This document shows positions 26,768 to 34,843 of a DNA stretch of 64,000 nt, piece by piece (position 1 is the first letter of the stretch; the number at the start of each line of letters is the position of its first letter). Where the stretch lies: the NCBI GenBank assembly GCA_005116745.1, contig SWDS01000007.1, forward strand, positions 160,317 through 224,316, read 5' to 3'. Source of the DNA: Nitrospira sp. GTDB lineage: Bacteria > Nitrospirota > Nitrospiria > Nitrospirales > Nitrospiraceae. The notes beneath the pieces are model-generated. The model worked only from the letters and a program-made list of their open reading frames with translations. It made no database searches and had not been told where the DNA came from. A program made the translations under genes and the position numbers.

Positions 26768-27994
26768 CTACGGTTTCAGGAGAGGAAAGAGTACGCGGTG
26801 GCTTTGTTCGCGAGCGATGTCAATCGGACGTTCACCAGATAATGTTTTTGCCCGTTTCTTCCCTCCCTGCTTGAGCAAAAGCTTCACGACTTCCAGATTG
26901 CCCTGATAGGCTCCCACGTGCAACGGGGTTTTGCCGTCTGCCGTCTGTGCGTTCACGTCTGCTCCTTTTTTCAGGAGGAGTGTCACCATGTCTCGATGGC
27001 CTGCCGCCACCGCAATGTGGAGTGGTGTGGCACCATCAGGTGCTGGCTGGTTGACTAGCGCACCCTGGGTGAGTAACAGAGCGACCACGTCCCGATGGTC
27101 ATTTTGTGTGGCGAGCAAGAGCGGTGTGGCATGGTTTCGTGCTTTCCGATTGATCGCCGCGCCTTGCTTCAGGAGGAGCGCGACGATTTCTCGATGACCG
27201 TTTTGTGCAGCGACATGAAGCGGGGTCACACCATTGTGGACGGCTTGGGTCACGAGAGCGCTTTTTTCGAGTAACAGCCTCGCAACGTCGAGATGACCGT
27301 TCTGTGCGGCGACAAGCAGTGGTGTTGCCCCATCTGTCATGGTCTGGTTCACGACTGCGCCTGCATTCACGAGGAGCGACACGGTTGCGACATGACCATG
27401 CTGGGCTGCGACGAAGAGTGGCGTCGAGCCATCAGGCAAGGTCAGATTCACGGCGGCTCCCTGTCGAATCAGCAGCTCGACCACATCGTGATGGCCTTTC
27501 TGTGCGGCCATGAACAGTGCCGTGACCCCGTCTTCCGCAACGTGATTCGCATCGGCTTTGTGTTGGAGTAAAAGCGCCACGATCTCTCGATGGCCGTTCT
27601 GTGCGGCGATGAACAGTGGCGTCACACCGATGTTGGTGGCCTGATTCACCGCTGCCCCGTTATTCAGCAAGAGCGCGGCCACTGCCGAATGACCATTCTG
27701 TGCCGCAATGTAGAGCGGGGTGGCTCCGTCGCTGGTGGCGCGATTGACCGGAGCGGATTTGCGCAGCAAGAGCGTGACCACGTCGCGATACCCATTCCAG
27801 GCTGCGGCATGCAGCGCGGTCGTCCCCTGCTCATTAGCAGCTTGGACGTTCGCTCCTTCGTCAAACAGGGTCTTGATCTGGGTGAGATTGCCATCTCTTG
27901 CGGCGATCAGAAGTTTCTCATCTACGGGGCGCATGGCCAGGAGCAGCGGCAGCAGGGCACAGAGGACGCAGAGTCTTATCCATCGCGAGATCAT
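26768..27994 (-). CDS. Exported ankyrin-repeat protein
   Basis: This 408-residue protein begins with a signal peptide or N-terminal anchor (ISRWIRLCVLCALLPLLLAM) and then consists of about eleven 33-residue ankyrin repeats to the C-terminus. Repeats are highly regular, for example DGVTPLFIAAQNGHREIVAL-like units, suggesting recent repeat duplication. It probably acts as a periplasmic or surface binding scaffold. The ATG at 27994 is used, since TTGGAG lies 8-10 bases upstream; the earlier TTG at 28006 is less likely. It is followed on the same strand by the shorter ankyrin lipoprotein. Confidence 0.87.
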   Translation of the reverse strand: MISRWIRLCVLCALLPLLLAMRPVDEKLLIAARDGNLTQIKTLFDEGANVQAANEQGTTALHAAAWNGYRDVVTLLLRKSAPVNRATSDGATPLYIAAQNGHSAVAALLLNNGAAVNQATNIGVTPLFIAAQNGHREIVALLLQHKADANHVAEDGVTALFMAAQKGHHDVVELLIRQGAAVNLTLPDGSTPLFVAAQHGHVATVSLLVNAGAVVNQTMTDGATPLLVAAQNGHLDVARLLLEKSALVTQAVHNGVTPLHVAAQNGHREIVALLLKQGAAINRKARNHATPLLLATQNDHRDVVALLLTQGALVNQPAPDGATPLHIAVAAGHRDMVTLLLKKGADVNAQTADGKTPLHVGAYQGNLEVVKLLLKQGGKKRAKTLSGERPIDIAREQSHRVLFPLLKP

Positions 27995-28129
27995 GTCAGT
28001 CTCCAATTTGGTGCGAGTAGGTGCCGGGGATTATGAACCGATCCAATGGCGTCCTTCCAGTCTTTCATGCCATTGCGGAGAGCCTGGCACGCCGATACAC
28101 AAACTAGGTTCCATGGAAGTGACTGGGTG

Positions 28130-29200
28130 TTATCCGGCCAATGCCGGGTAGTCGCTGTAACCGTCTGAGCCGCCTCCGTAGAGGCGATCGTAGTTGACGT
28201 CGTTGAGTGGAGCCTGTTTGGCAAAGCGTTCGACCAGATCTGGATTCGCAATGTACGGCCGTCCGTAGACAATCGCATCAGCTGCTCCACTTGCAATCGT
28301 CGATTCGCCGGTCTCACGGGTATAGCTTCCGTTGGTCATCAATGCCCCCTGGAAATGTTTGCGGGCGATTGCCAAGATGGCTCGCTCTTCAGGCAATGCG
28401 TGGTTCTCGTGCCGAATTTCCAGAAACGCGATCGCACGCCGATTTAATTCCTGTGCGACATAGGTCACCAGAGCTTCGGGCTGGCTATCCCCCATATCAT
28501 TGAAAGGGACCAGCGGTGATATGCGCACGGCGACACGTCCGGCGCCCCAGACGCCGATGGCGGCATCAGTTACCTCCAGCAGGAATCGAGCACGGTTGGG
28601 AACAGAGCCTCCGTAGGCATCCGTGCGCGCATTCACGCCGTCGCGCAGAAAGTTATCGATCAGATAGCCGTGCGCACCATGGATTTGCACCCCATCAAAT
28701 CCGGCCAGCTGTGCGTTCTGCGCGGCAGATTTGAACATCTCCACATAGCGTGGGATTTCGTCAGTGCGGAGCGCCCGAGGGATTTCGTAGGGCTTGGCAC
28801 CCTGCGGGGTATGGGTCGTTTCATTGCGGATCGCCTTGGCACTGCTCGAAACTGGCTGCTCACCCTCATTCAACAGCGAATGCGCGGCACGGCCTGGATG
28901 CCAAATCTGCATGAAGATCCGGCCACCCTTGGCATGTACCGTATCTGTCACGCGTCTCCAACCGGCTACGTGCGCGGGGCTGTAAATCCCGCCCTCCCCC
29001 ATGAAGGCGCAGGCGTGGGCATCGACCATCGTGCATTCCGTCATGATGAGTCCGCTCGACGCGCGTTGGGAGTAATAGTCCATCATCATGTCGTTGGGAA
29101 TGTGGGTGGCCCCGGCCCGCACACGGGTGAGGGGAGCCATGACGATGCGGTTGGGCAAGAGGATGTCTCCAACTTGGAGCGGGGTAAACAATGTGGGCAT
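28130..29200 (-). CDS. Old yellow enzyme family alkene reductase
   Basis: A 356-residue FMN-dependent TIM-barrel oxidoreductase of the NemA/OYE type. It shows LFTPLQVGDILLPNRIVMAP at the N-terminus, FMQIWHPGRAA, FDGVQIHGAHGYLIDNFL (substrate-binding His-x-x-His region near 170-185) and YGGSVPNRARF. Such enzymes reduce activated C=C bonds and nitro compounds with NAD(P)H; the natural substrate is usually unknown. The gene stands alone on the reverse strand. Length and ends are normal for the family. Confidence 0.92.
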   Translation of the reverse strand: MPTLFTPLQVGDILLPNRIVMAPLTRVRAGATHIPNDMMMDYYSQRASSGLIMTECTMVDAHACAFMGEGGIYSPAHVAGWRRVTDTVHAKGGRIFMQIWHPGRAAHSLLNEGEQPVSSSAKAIRNETTHTPQGAKPYEIPRALRTDEIPRYVEMFKSAAQNAQLAGFDGVQIHGAHGYLIDNFLRDGVNARTDAYGGSVPNRARFLLEVTDAAIGVWGAGRVAVRISPLVPFNDMGDSQPEALVTYVAQELNRRAIAFLEIRHENHALPEERAILAIARKHFQGALMTNGSYTRETGESTIASGAADAIVYGRPYIANPDLVERFAKQAPLNDVNYDRLYGGGSDGYSDYPALAG

Positions 29201-29280
29201 GGGTGGTCCTTTGCGTAACGGGTGAATCGTGAGTGGGAGAACTTATAAGTGAGATGGTGGGGGAGTCAAGGCACGAATCG

Positions 29281-29535
29281 CTATTCTTGGAGCCTTCGGC
29301 GAAGCCGATCCGTCAGCTCTTCATACACAGATCGACGGTGACCCACGGCCATCAGGCGAATGATTCGTCTCTTCTGATCAACGCCATAGACGATGCGAAA
29401 CCGGCGAACGCGATATTTCCGTAGTCCGTCCAGCTCACGTTTGAGCGGCTCTCCACATTCGGGATCAGCTGCAATGGCACGAATGGCTGACTTGGAGGAG
29501 ATGTGGTCGTCCGTCAGTAGAGAATACTGCGGCAT
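29281..29535 (-). CDS. RelE/ParE-like toxin, shortened N-terminus
   Basis: This 84-residue protein has the RelE-fold core: RELDGLRKYRVRRFRIVYGV then IIRLMAVGHRRSVY. These are the strands and basic residues that contact ribosomal mRNA in RelE toxins. The expected first strand and helix hairpin are only partly present (MPQYSLLTDDHISSK), so it may have an internal deletion. It sits 17 bases downstream of the toxin-antitoxin pair at 29553-30004 on the same strand but has no antitoxin of its own, making it an odd third member. Confidence 0.65.
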   Translation of the reverse strand: MPQYSLLTDDHISSKSAIRAIAADPECGEPLKRELDGLRKYRVRRFRIVYGVDQKRRIIRLMAVGHRRSVYEELTDRLRRRLQE

Positions 29536-29552
29536 CGCATGGCGAAGTGGAG

Positions 29553-29807
29553 CTAGCGGATGAGCTTATCGTATTCTGAGTGCGTGCCGATCCAGAACCA
29601 GACGATTCCATCCGCTGCCGCGACTCCGACCGCTCGATAATGAAGCCCGACGCGAGCAGACCAGAAGCGCCCCACCATCTTGAAATGCAAGGACGGATGC
29701 TGCGGGTTGGCTTTGAGAAGCTCAAATGCTTTATCGGCTTGTTCACGGATTGGGGCGGGGAGTGTGTTGTAGCAGGACCAAAAATCGGGAGAAGCGTGGT
29801 GGTTCAA
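29553..29807 (-). CDS. RelE/HigB-like toxin of a type II pair
   Basis: An 84-residue protein of the RelE-like fold: FWSCYNTLPAPIREQADKAF (helix hairpin), PSLHFKMVGRFWSARVGLHYRAVG and a C-terminal strand with FWIGTHSEYDKLI. This subgroup (HigB/plasmid-stabilisation type) cleaves mRNA at the ribosome. Its start codon is TTG, overlapping the TGA of the upstream antitoxin gene, so translation is coupled. It pairs with the small protein at 29804-30004. Confidence 0.75.
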   Translation of the reverse strand: MNHHASPDFWSCYNTLPAPIREQADKAFELLKANPQHPSLHFKMVGRFWSARVGLHYRAVGVAAADGIVWFWIGTHSEYDKLIR

Positions 29808-30004
29808 CGTTTAGTCGATTGGCCGGAGGTGTGAGCACGAAGCGCCTTGTCGGCCATCCCATCAAGCCTGCCGGCCTTCACGTCGGCTTCGAACTGACGG
29901 TCCCATGCCTCGGCATCAAACGCGGTGTACCAGGAGCGGAATGCTGCGAGTTCAGCGGGGGAAAGCTCTTCAATCTGTTGTTCGATCGCTTCAACTTTGC
30001 TCAT
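29804..30004 (-). CDS. Small antitoxin-like protein
   Basis: This 66-residue acidic, helical protein starts [20 protein letters not shown] and continues [20 protein letters not shown]. Proteins of this type precede RelE-like toxins and are taken as antitoxins, though no DNA-binding domain is obvious. Its stop overlaps the start of the toxin gene. The order antitoxin-toxin, short lengths and overlap support a type II pair. Right after its start codon the accessory integron-like remnant begins. Confidence 0.7.
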   Translation of the reverse strand: MSKVEAIEQQIEELSPAELAAFRSWYTAFDAEAWDRQFEADVKAGRLDGMADKALRAHTSGQSTKR

Positions 30005-30107
30005 ACATCACCCTGGTGCCAAGTATACCAACGTCAGGAGCAGGTGTCAGCTACTTCAGGTTACAGTGTCATGCGCAGGGGACGAACAGCCGGAGCATTT
30101 TCAGCTA

Positions 30108-30272
30108 CATCATGCACAATATTCGTTTTACACATACCTCCTTGAAAGCGGCTCTGACATTCGAACGGTTCAGGCGTTGTTAGGCCATCGCGATGTCACA
30201 ACGACGATGATCTATACGCATGTCCTTCATCGAGGGCTGTCCGGTGTCCGCAGTCGGTTGGATGGGATGTGA
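30108..30272 (+). pseudogene. C-terminal remnant of an integron-type tyrosine recombinase
   Basis: The last 54 residues of an IntI-like integrase are readable: [20 protein letters not shown] then [19 protein letters not shown], followed by a stop. [24 protein letters not shown] is the ending typical of integron integrases. The catalytic H-x-L-R-H box upstream is degraded to HHAQYSF, with the Arg replaced by Gln. Sequence further upstream does not match. It is a dead fragment, oriented the same way as the following cassette-like gene. Confidence 0.8.
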
Positions 30273-30453
30273 ACCCAATACGGGAAGAATGTTATGTAGA
30301 TCCGTATAAGACCCCGTGATAAATGGGCCCGTAGCCGCAATTCATTGAACGAGTGTGGATTATGGCGTATTGTTCGCGAACGGTCGCTGCGTGTTATACG
30401 GACAGGAACCGGTCGATCCGGTTCTTATGCGGATCGGCCTAAACATAAACATA

Positions 30454-30460
30454 GTTAGGC
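30454..30460 (+). other. Integron-type recombination core site (GTTAGGC)
   Basis: GTTAGGC seven bases before the ATG of the next gene matches the core (GTTRRRY) at which cassettes are joined. It forms a short inverted pair with GCCTAA at 30437-30442. The preceding bases 30400-30440 hold nested hairpins (CGATCCG/CGGATCG). Confidence 0.55.
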
Positions 30461-30467
30461 GTCACAA

Positions 30468-31184
30468 ATGCAACTTCCCTACTCCGTCGGACTCAGTGAG
30501 CACGGCTCACGCATGCGAGCTGCTCATTCCACAATGTCCGCAGCTACCTTCGAGGCAGCATCAGGGGAATTAACTGACATTCTTGAAGCTTATCGCCTAG
30601 TGATTGAGATCATTACATCAGCAGCGTCACGAACACAGGGGACCTACCAGCGCAGTAGCGCCGATACAGCTCAAATCGAGGGTGTTCTTTCCGGGTTCAT
30701 CGTAGGTTTAACCCTAGTTGAATGCGCGATTCTCTCTGGCTATACGGCCCAGGCCGCCGCGTTAGTAAGACAAGAACTAGAAGCAGTAGCGGCACTTGAA
30801 GAAATAAAAATAGGACGTCGCATCGACGGGAAGACTCCGAACATTCGCCACCTCCCGGACATTCCAGGGCGCGTCTACTCCGAACTCAGTGAACTGACTC
30901 ACTTTTCTCGATCGTCGGCGCTTCGATTGGTCGGGCAATATAGGGGCGAGGACCCAGATGCGCCAGAGAATACTGAACAGTGGCTACTATCTCCGCAGCA
31001 TGTACCAAACACGACCAAGCAACTATTTGCGTTGCATACAGTACTTCTCTTGCATTTTGCGCTACATCAGTCAGCACACTACGCGTCGCTCCAAGGTACA
31101 ACGTCAGCAGCCCAAGACGCACCAGAGTTTCAGCAAGCAGTCAAAATTCTTAAGCACGCTGGCGTCATCGAGAGTGACGCCTAA
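30468..31184 (+). CDS. Hypothetical protein in an integron-cassette-like setting
   Basis: This 238-residue soluble, mostly helical protein has no family I recognise. Its likely domain begins near residue 24 (SAATFEAASGELTDILEAYR) and shows long amphipathic helices with an Ala-rich centre (GYTAQAAALVRQELEAVAAL). What stands out is the context: a GTTAGGC core lies 7 bases before the ATG, and the stop codon TAA is inside GCCTAAC, the start of an attC half-site. That tight fit of gene to recombination sites is how mobile gene cassettes are built. An internal start at the Met near residue 16 or 23 is possible. Confidence 0.65.
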   Translation: MQLPYSVGLSEHGSRMRAAHSTMSAATFEAASGELTDILEAYRLVIEIITSAASRTQGTYQRSSADTAQIEGVLSGFIVGLTLVECAILSGYTAQAAALVRQELEAVAALEEIKIGRRIDGKTPNIRHLPDIPGRVYSELSELTHFSRSSALRLVGQYRGEDPDAPENTEQWLLSPQHVPNTTKQLFALHTVLLLHFALHQSAHYASLQGTTSAAQDAPEFQQAVKILKHAGVIESDA

Positions 31185-31200
31185 CCAAGCGCTCAAGCTG
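31179..31200 (+). other. attC-like 5' half-site (truncated)
   Basis: GCCTAACCAAGCGCTCAAGC is a close match to the conserved left half of integron attC sites (RYYYAAC box then the L'' box). The matching right half (ending GTTAGGC) is not found in the next 560 bases, so the site is broken. Confidence 0.65.
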
Positions 31201-31744
31201 AGGGGGAAAAATGGGGTCATTGCTTGATTTTACATCTGATTATCGCCTGGGATTGTTGTGGTGTAGGACAAAATATAGGGCCAGGCTGCATTTCTGATGA
31301 GTGACCCAATTAGAGATAGGGGTTAGCAATTTCGAGGATGATTGAAGGGGGCGGACCCCACTGATTTGTCCCAGACGATAGGTGGATTGATATGGGAAAG
31401 GGGTTTGCTGGTTGGCATAGGAACCTATGAGACATGGTCCCGTCGTCACGATTCATTGAGACAACAGCATGGGCCATTGTTCACGAACCGCGCTCAGAAA
31501 TTACACTCTGAGCCCAATGGTAATTGAATCCGCATTGGTCTCGGGTGTCCAGCGGTCATACAAAGACCCCGCCCCAGGTATTTCTTCGACCCATTTACTT
31601 CTTGAGCGCATGCGGCCAGGACGTAAAGAGCCGCCACGCGCCACAAAACGGTTCTGAGCTCGCCCGCTATATCCTAATCATGCCCTTGCGAGACCATGGC
31701 GAACCTGCTATTGTCTATACAACTGCAATACAGCAAGAGGTGCG
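31201..31744. other. Intergenic region between cassette-like gene and toxin-antitoxin pair
   Basis: About 540 bases with lower coding character. Frames are short and without recognisable domains. It probably consists of debris from insertions; no terminal repeat or transposase motif could be identified. Confidence 0.4.
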
Positions 31745-32029
31745 ATGGTGAGTTCGTCATCCCTGCTTCGGAACGCCAGGCCGGTTAATGTGCGAGAGGC
31801 GCAAGCACAGCTCTCGAAACTGATTCATTCGAAGTCTCCTTCCATGGTCCTTTCCCACGGCAAACCGGTGTCCTTCCTCGTGCCCTACGAGGACATGCTG
31901 GATTTGGTCGAGGCCCTTGATGAGTTGAAAGATAAGAAGTTACTGGGGGAAATCAAGCGAGCCCGCACAGAGTATGCACAGGGGAAAGCCGTTCCTGCTG
32001 AACGTCTCTTCAAGAAGATGGGGCTGTAG
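31745..32029 (+). CDS. Phd/YefM-family antitoxin
   Basis: A 94-residue protein with the Phd/YefM DNA-binding fold: RPVNVREAQAQLSKLIHSK followed by MVLSHGKPVSFLVPYEDML, matching N-x-x-EA-x-x-L-s-x-L-i and the conserved strand pair ending in VP-x-ED. The C-terminal half (about 60-94) is charged and would wrap the toxin. It represses its own operon and neutralises the next gene product. The toxin gene begins directly after its TAG stop. Confidence 0.87.
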   Translation: MVSSSSLLRNARPVNVREAQAQLSKLIHSKSPSMVLSHGKPVSFLVPYEDMLDLVEALDELKDKKLLGEIKRARTEYAQGKAVPAERLFKKMGL

Positions 32030-32329
32030 TTGCCCTACGAAGTCGTGTTTCCTAGTGAACGGATTGAGCACTCCTTTCAGAAGGCACTGGAGAAGATCCC
32101 CACCGATTACCGGGCATCCATCGTCGCCGCCATTCGGTCGCTCACTGCCAATCCGAGGCCCGAGGGGAAACGGACAAAACAACTCGCTGGCCAGCTCATC
32201 GTGTCCCAATTCACCGCACAATATCGCCTCCGCATCGGTCCCTATCGCCTGCTGTACGATGTGGACGACTCACGCCGGAAGGTCATTCTTCTGAAACTCG
32301 CCAAGAGAGACGAGCACACCTACAGCTGA
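32030..32329 (+). CDS. RelE-family toxin paired with Phd-like antitoxin
   Basis: This 99-residue protein has the RelE fold: the first strand YEVVFPSERIEHSFQKAL, helix region to AAIRSLTANPRPEG, then KQLAGQLIVSQFTAQYRLRI and GPYRLLYDVDDSRRKVILL, ending in RDEHTY. It is expected to cleave mRNA on the ribosome. The start is TTG directly adjacent to the antitoxin stop, which probably limits toxin translation relative to antitoxin. The pair forms a complete type II module. Confidence 0.87.
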   Translation: MPYEVVFPSERIEHSFQKALEKIPTDYRASIVAAIRSLTANPRPEGKRTKQLAGQLIVSQFTAQYRLRIGPYRLLYDVDDSRRKVILLKLAKRDEHTYS

Positions 32330-32432
32330 TGCCGCGTGCCAGGGCCATATCGGCCAAACACTTCACAACGGGTTGTTGGACTGGCAACAACATGGCCGGA
32401 ATTGTTCGTGCTGATGTTAATGCCGGAAGAAC

Positions 32433-32667
32433 TACAGGATGCTCAAAAAGGTCTACATCTAACCCGCCCAGCCCCGGTGCGCCAAGACGCACTGTTCCAT
32501 GGGCAAGGCCGCAGCGAGCGAAGAGGCGAGGAGGTACATACCAAGATTCGCTTGAACCGCTCGCTTCGATCTCATGCGAGCGGATAGGTTCCTTGCATTC
32601 GCCTTCTCCACGCTGAGTCTCTGAGCGATGCGAGAACGCCGCTGGCGGACTTTTTGAGCATCCTGTA
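32433..32667. repeat. 235-bp unit bounded by an 18-bp perfect inverted repeat
   Basis: The 18 bases at 32433-32450 are the exact reverse complement of 32650-32667 (core GATGCTCAAAAAG / CTTTTTGAGCATC). Between them lies GC-rich sequence with no gene. It may be a miniature mobile element, an intergenic repeat family, or a long stem. It lies just past the RelE gene and before the PilZ gene, filling most of the 32330-32673 gap. Confidence 0.7.
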
Positions 32668-32673
32668 TAGGGG

Positions 32674-33015
32674 TTACTGCACTCTGAATTTCTCGACCAG
32701 CTGGCGCAGCCGTTTCCGCTGGACTGGCCGCAGATTTAGGAACTCCACGCCGAACACCTGTCCTCGGACCCACCGAACGACAGCATAGTTAATGTGCATG
32801 CGCCAGTTATAGTTTGGGGAGAAGATCCATAGGTCGAGGCTCATGTCTGTCCGGACGGTGGTCTCGGACTCGGCTGCACATCCAGTGCTGGACAGGTCGA
32901 GGAGTGTCGCATCAGCCTCTACCAGGTCGGTGCTTGAAAAGAAGAGGCGGCAGTCCAATGGAATACGAGGAGAGGTTCGTAATTCTTTTTTGTCGGTGTG
33001 ATCATCACCGCGCAT
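32674..33015 (-). CDS. PilZ domain protein
   Basis: A 113-residue single PilZ domain: KKELRTSPRIPLDCRLFF contains the RxxxR c-di-GMP-binding motif (here RTSPRI), and DLSSTGCAAES supplies the D/N-x-S-x-x-G motif. It would bind c-di-GMP as an adaptor. The ATG at 33015 is chosen because GAGGA lies 6-8 bases upstream; a TTG at 33030 is in frame but less likely. It converges on the inverted-repeat unit and is divergent from recA. Confidence 0.87.
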   Translation of the reverse strand: MRGDDHTDKKELRTSPRIPLDCRLFFSSTDLVEADATLLDLSSTGCAAESETTVRTDMSLDLWIFSPNYNWRMHINYAVVRWVRGQVFGVEFLNLRPVQRKRLRQLVEKFRVQ

Positions 33016-33175
33016 GAGGCGTCCTCGCAAGATTTTGACTTCCTATAAATGAATCACCTCAGGCAGTTTCCCGCTATTGATTTCGCCCTTCTAGCATATC
33101 GACTTGGCCTGCCTCGCACAGTGTGTCTCACTTCTCTTCGATGAGATGAGGCTAGGCTTTGCCACGTGGCTTGGG

Positions 33176-33181
33176 TATAAT
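33176..33181 (+). promoter_or_regulatory. Candidate -10 box (TATAAT) of recA
   Basis: A perfect TATAAT lies 38 bases before the recA ATG. The -35 position (about TAGGCT) is poor, as is common for activated or LexA-controlled promoters. No clear palindromic LexA site is recognised. Confidence 0.5.
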
Positions 33182-33219
33182 CGGCCGAATTCTTTCCTCT
33201 CATCTTGTAGGAGATTCGC

Positions 33220-34338
33220 ATGTCTGAAAAAGACGACAAGAAGCGCGCGCTCGACTTAGCCCTGTCCCAAATTGAGAAGCAGTATGGGAAGGGCGCCATC
33301 ATGAAGCTGGGGACTGAGGAGAAAGTCGACGTACCGGCGATTTCCACTGGCTCGCTGGGACTCGACATCGCCCTCGGGGTCGGTGGGCTTCCACGAGGAC
33401 GAGTGATTGAGATCTTTGGTCCGGAGGCGTCGGGCAAGACAACGATGACGCTGCATTGTATCGCTGAGGTGCAAAAAACGGGAGGTGTGGCCGCATTCAT
33501 CGATGCCGAGCATGCGTTGGATGTGACCTATGCCAAGAAGCTGGGTGTGCAGGCTGATGATCTGCTGGTTTCGCAACCGGATACGGGTGAGCAGGCCTTG
33601 GAGATCGCCGAAACCTTGGTGCGAAGTGGCGCGATTGATTTGATTGTGGTCGATTCGGTCGCGGCGTTGACGCCTCGTGCAGAAATCGAAGGCGAAATGG
33701 GCGATGCCCATATGGGGCTTCAGGCACGGCTCATGTCACAGGCATTGAGGAAACTTACGGCGGCGATTGCGAAGTCGCTGACGACGGTGATCTTCATCAA
33801 CCAAATTCGCATGAAGCTGGGCGTCATGTTCGGGAATCCAGAAACGACTACCGGCGGCAACGCACTCAAATTCTATTCATCCGTTCGCTTGGATATCCGC
33901 CGAATCGAATCCATCAAAGAAGGCCAGGAGGTGATGGGTAGCCGCGTTCGTGTCAAAGTGGTGAAAAATAAGATGGCGCCGCCGTTCCGCCAAGCAGAGT
34001 TCGATATCATGTTTGCTGAAGGGATTTCCAAGACCGGCGAACTGGTCGACATGGGGGTCGAGAAAAAGCTCATCGATAAGTCCGGTGCTTGGTATTCCTA
34101 TAAGGGAGAACGGATTGGTCAGGGCCGTGATGCTGTGCGAGATTTCATGAAGAGTAATACGGCGATGGCTCATGAAGTCGAAATGAATCTGCGTGAACTG
34201 GCTGGGGTACCCGCGCGCGGCGAGAAAAAAGCAGACGTCAAAGACGACAAGAAGGACGACAAGAAGGACGACAAGAAGGACGAGAAGAAGGACGAGAAGG
34301 TGGCAGCACGCGGTGATGAAAGGCGGGCGAATCGATAA
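33220..34338 (+). CDS. recA: Recombinase RecA
   Basis: The strand-exchange and SOS coprotease protein. It shows Walker A GPEASGKT at 67-74, Walker [11 protein letters not shown] near 140-150, loop L1/L2 regions ([37 protein letters not shown]) and a normal core to about residue 328. The C-terminal tail is unusual: residues about 337-372 are a Lys/Asp-rich run built on DDKK repeats, ending [10 protein letters not shown]. RecA tails are normally short and acidic. GTAGGAG precedes the ATG. It is the first gene of recA-recX-alaS. Confidence 0.98.
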   Translation: MSEKDDKKRALDLALSQIEKQYGKGAIMKLGTEEKVDVPAISTGSLGLDIALGVGGLPRGRVIEIFGPEASGKTTMTLHCIAEVQKTGGVAAFIDAEHALDVTYAKKLGVQADDLLVSQPDTGEQALEIAETLVRSGAIDLIVVDSVAALTPRAEIEGEMGDAHMGLQARLMSQALRKLTAAIAKSLTTVIFINQIRMKLGVMFGNPETTTGGNALKFYSSVRLDIRRIESIKEGQEVMGSRVRVKVVKNKMAPPFRQAEFDIMFAEGISKTGELVDMGVEKKLIDKSGAWYSYKGERIGQGRDAVRDFMKSNTAMAHEVEMNLRELAGVPARGEKKADVKDDKKDDKKDDKKDEKKDEKVAARGDERRANR

Positions 34339-34843
34339 ACCCCGGAGCATACGTCCTCGTATCAGAGCACGCGTGACGTCCGTGGATGATGTGGCTCGGC
34401 TTGCCGTTGGCTTTCTTGCGCGGAGGGATCGTACCGTTGCGCAAGTCCAGCAGTTTCTGATCTCGCACGGCGTGTCCTTGCTTCTGGCCAAGCAGACCAT
34501 TCGTCGATTGTCCAATCTCCACTATCTCAACGATTCCGCCTATGCCCAGCGATGGGTGGAACGGAGGTTGGTCTCTCGGCCGATGGGACCAGCGCGGATC
34601 AAGGTGGAGTTGCAGGCCAAGGGAATCGCCGAAACGGTGGCGGACCGAGTGATTACCGACGTGTTTCATGATGTGGGGGAAGAACGAATGGCTCGTCGAG
34701 CGCTGAACGCCAGGCAGCGCCATGGCAGCCGGTTGACACCGGCGCAATCGGTGCGTCTCCTACGTCAGCGGGGTTTCGACGAAGAGACGATTGATCGTAT
34801 TGTGATGGTCGCTTGCGATAGCGATGAAGGAATGGACGCATGA
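34316..34843 (+). CDS. recX: Regulatory protein RecX
   Basis: RecX binds RecA filaments and limits them. This 175-residue protein has the three-helix repeats of the family: [20 protein letters not shown], then [20 protein letters not shown] (with the LNDxxYA motif) and [17 protein letters not shown] at the end. The start is placed at ATG 34316, inside the last 23 bases of recA. An in-frame ATG at 34193 would add 41 residues that are just the recA tail repeats read out of frame. The stop overlaps the alaS ATG (ATGA). Confidence 0.92.
   Translation: MKGGRIDKPRSIRPRIRARVTSVDDVARLAVGFLARRDRTVAQVQQFLISHGVSLLLAKQTIRRLSNLHYLNDSAYAQRWVERRLVSRPMGPARIKVELQAKGIAETVADRVITDVFHDVGEERMARRALNARQRHGSRLTPAQSVRLLRQRGFDEETIDRIVMVACDSDEGMDA

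Noticed and set aside
26768..27994. Tandem DNA repeats as a CRISPR array
   Set aside because: The regular spacing of about 99 bases is the ankyrin coding unit; the repeats are in one open frame and there are no spacers.
27205..28151. Several forward frames opposite the ankyrin gene
   Set aside because: They repeat with the same period as the ankyrin units and are antisense shadows.
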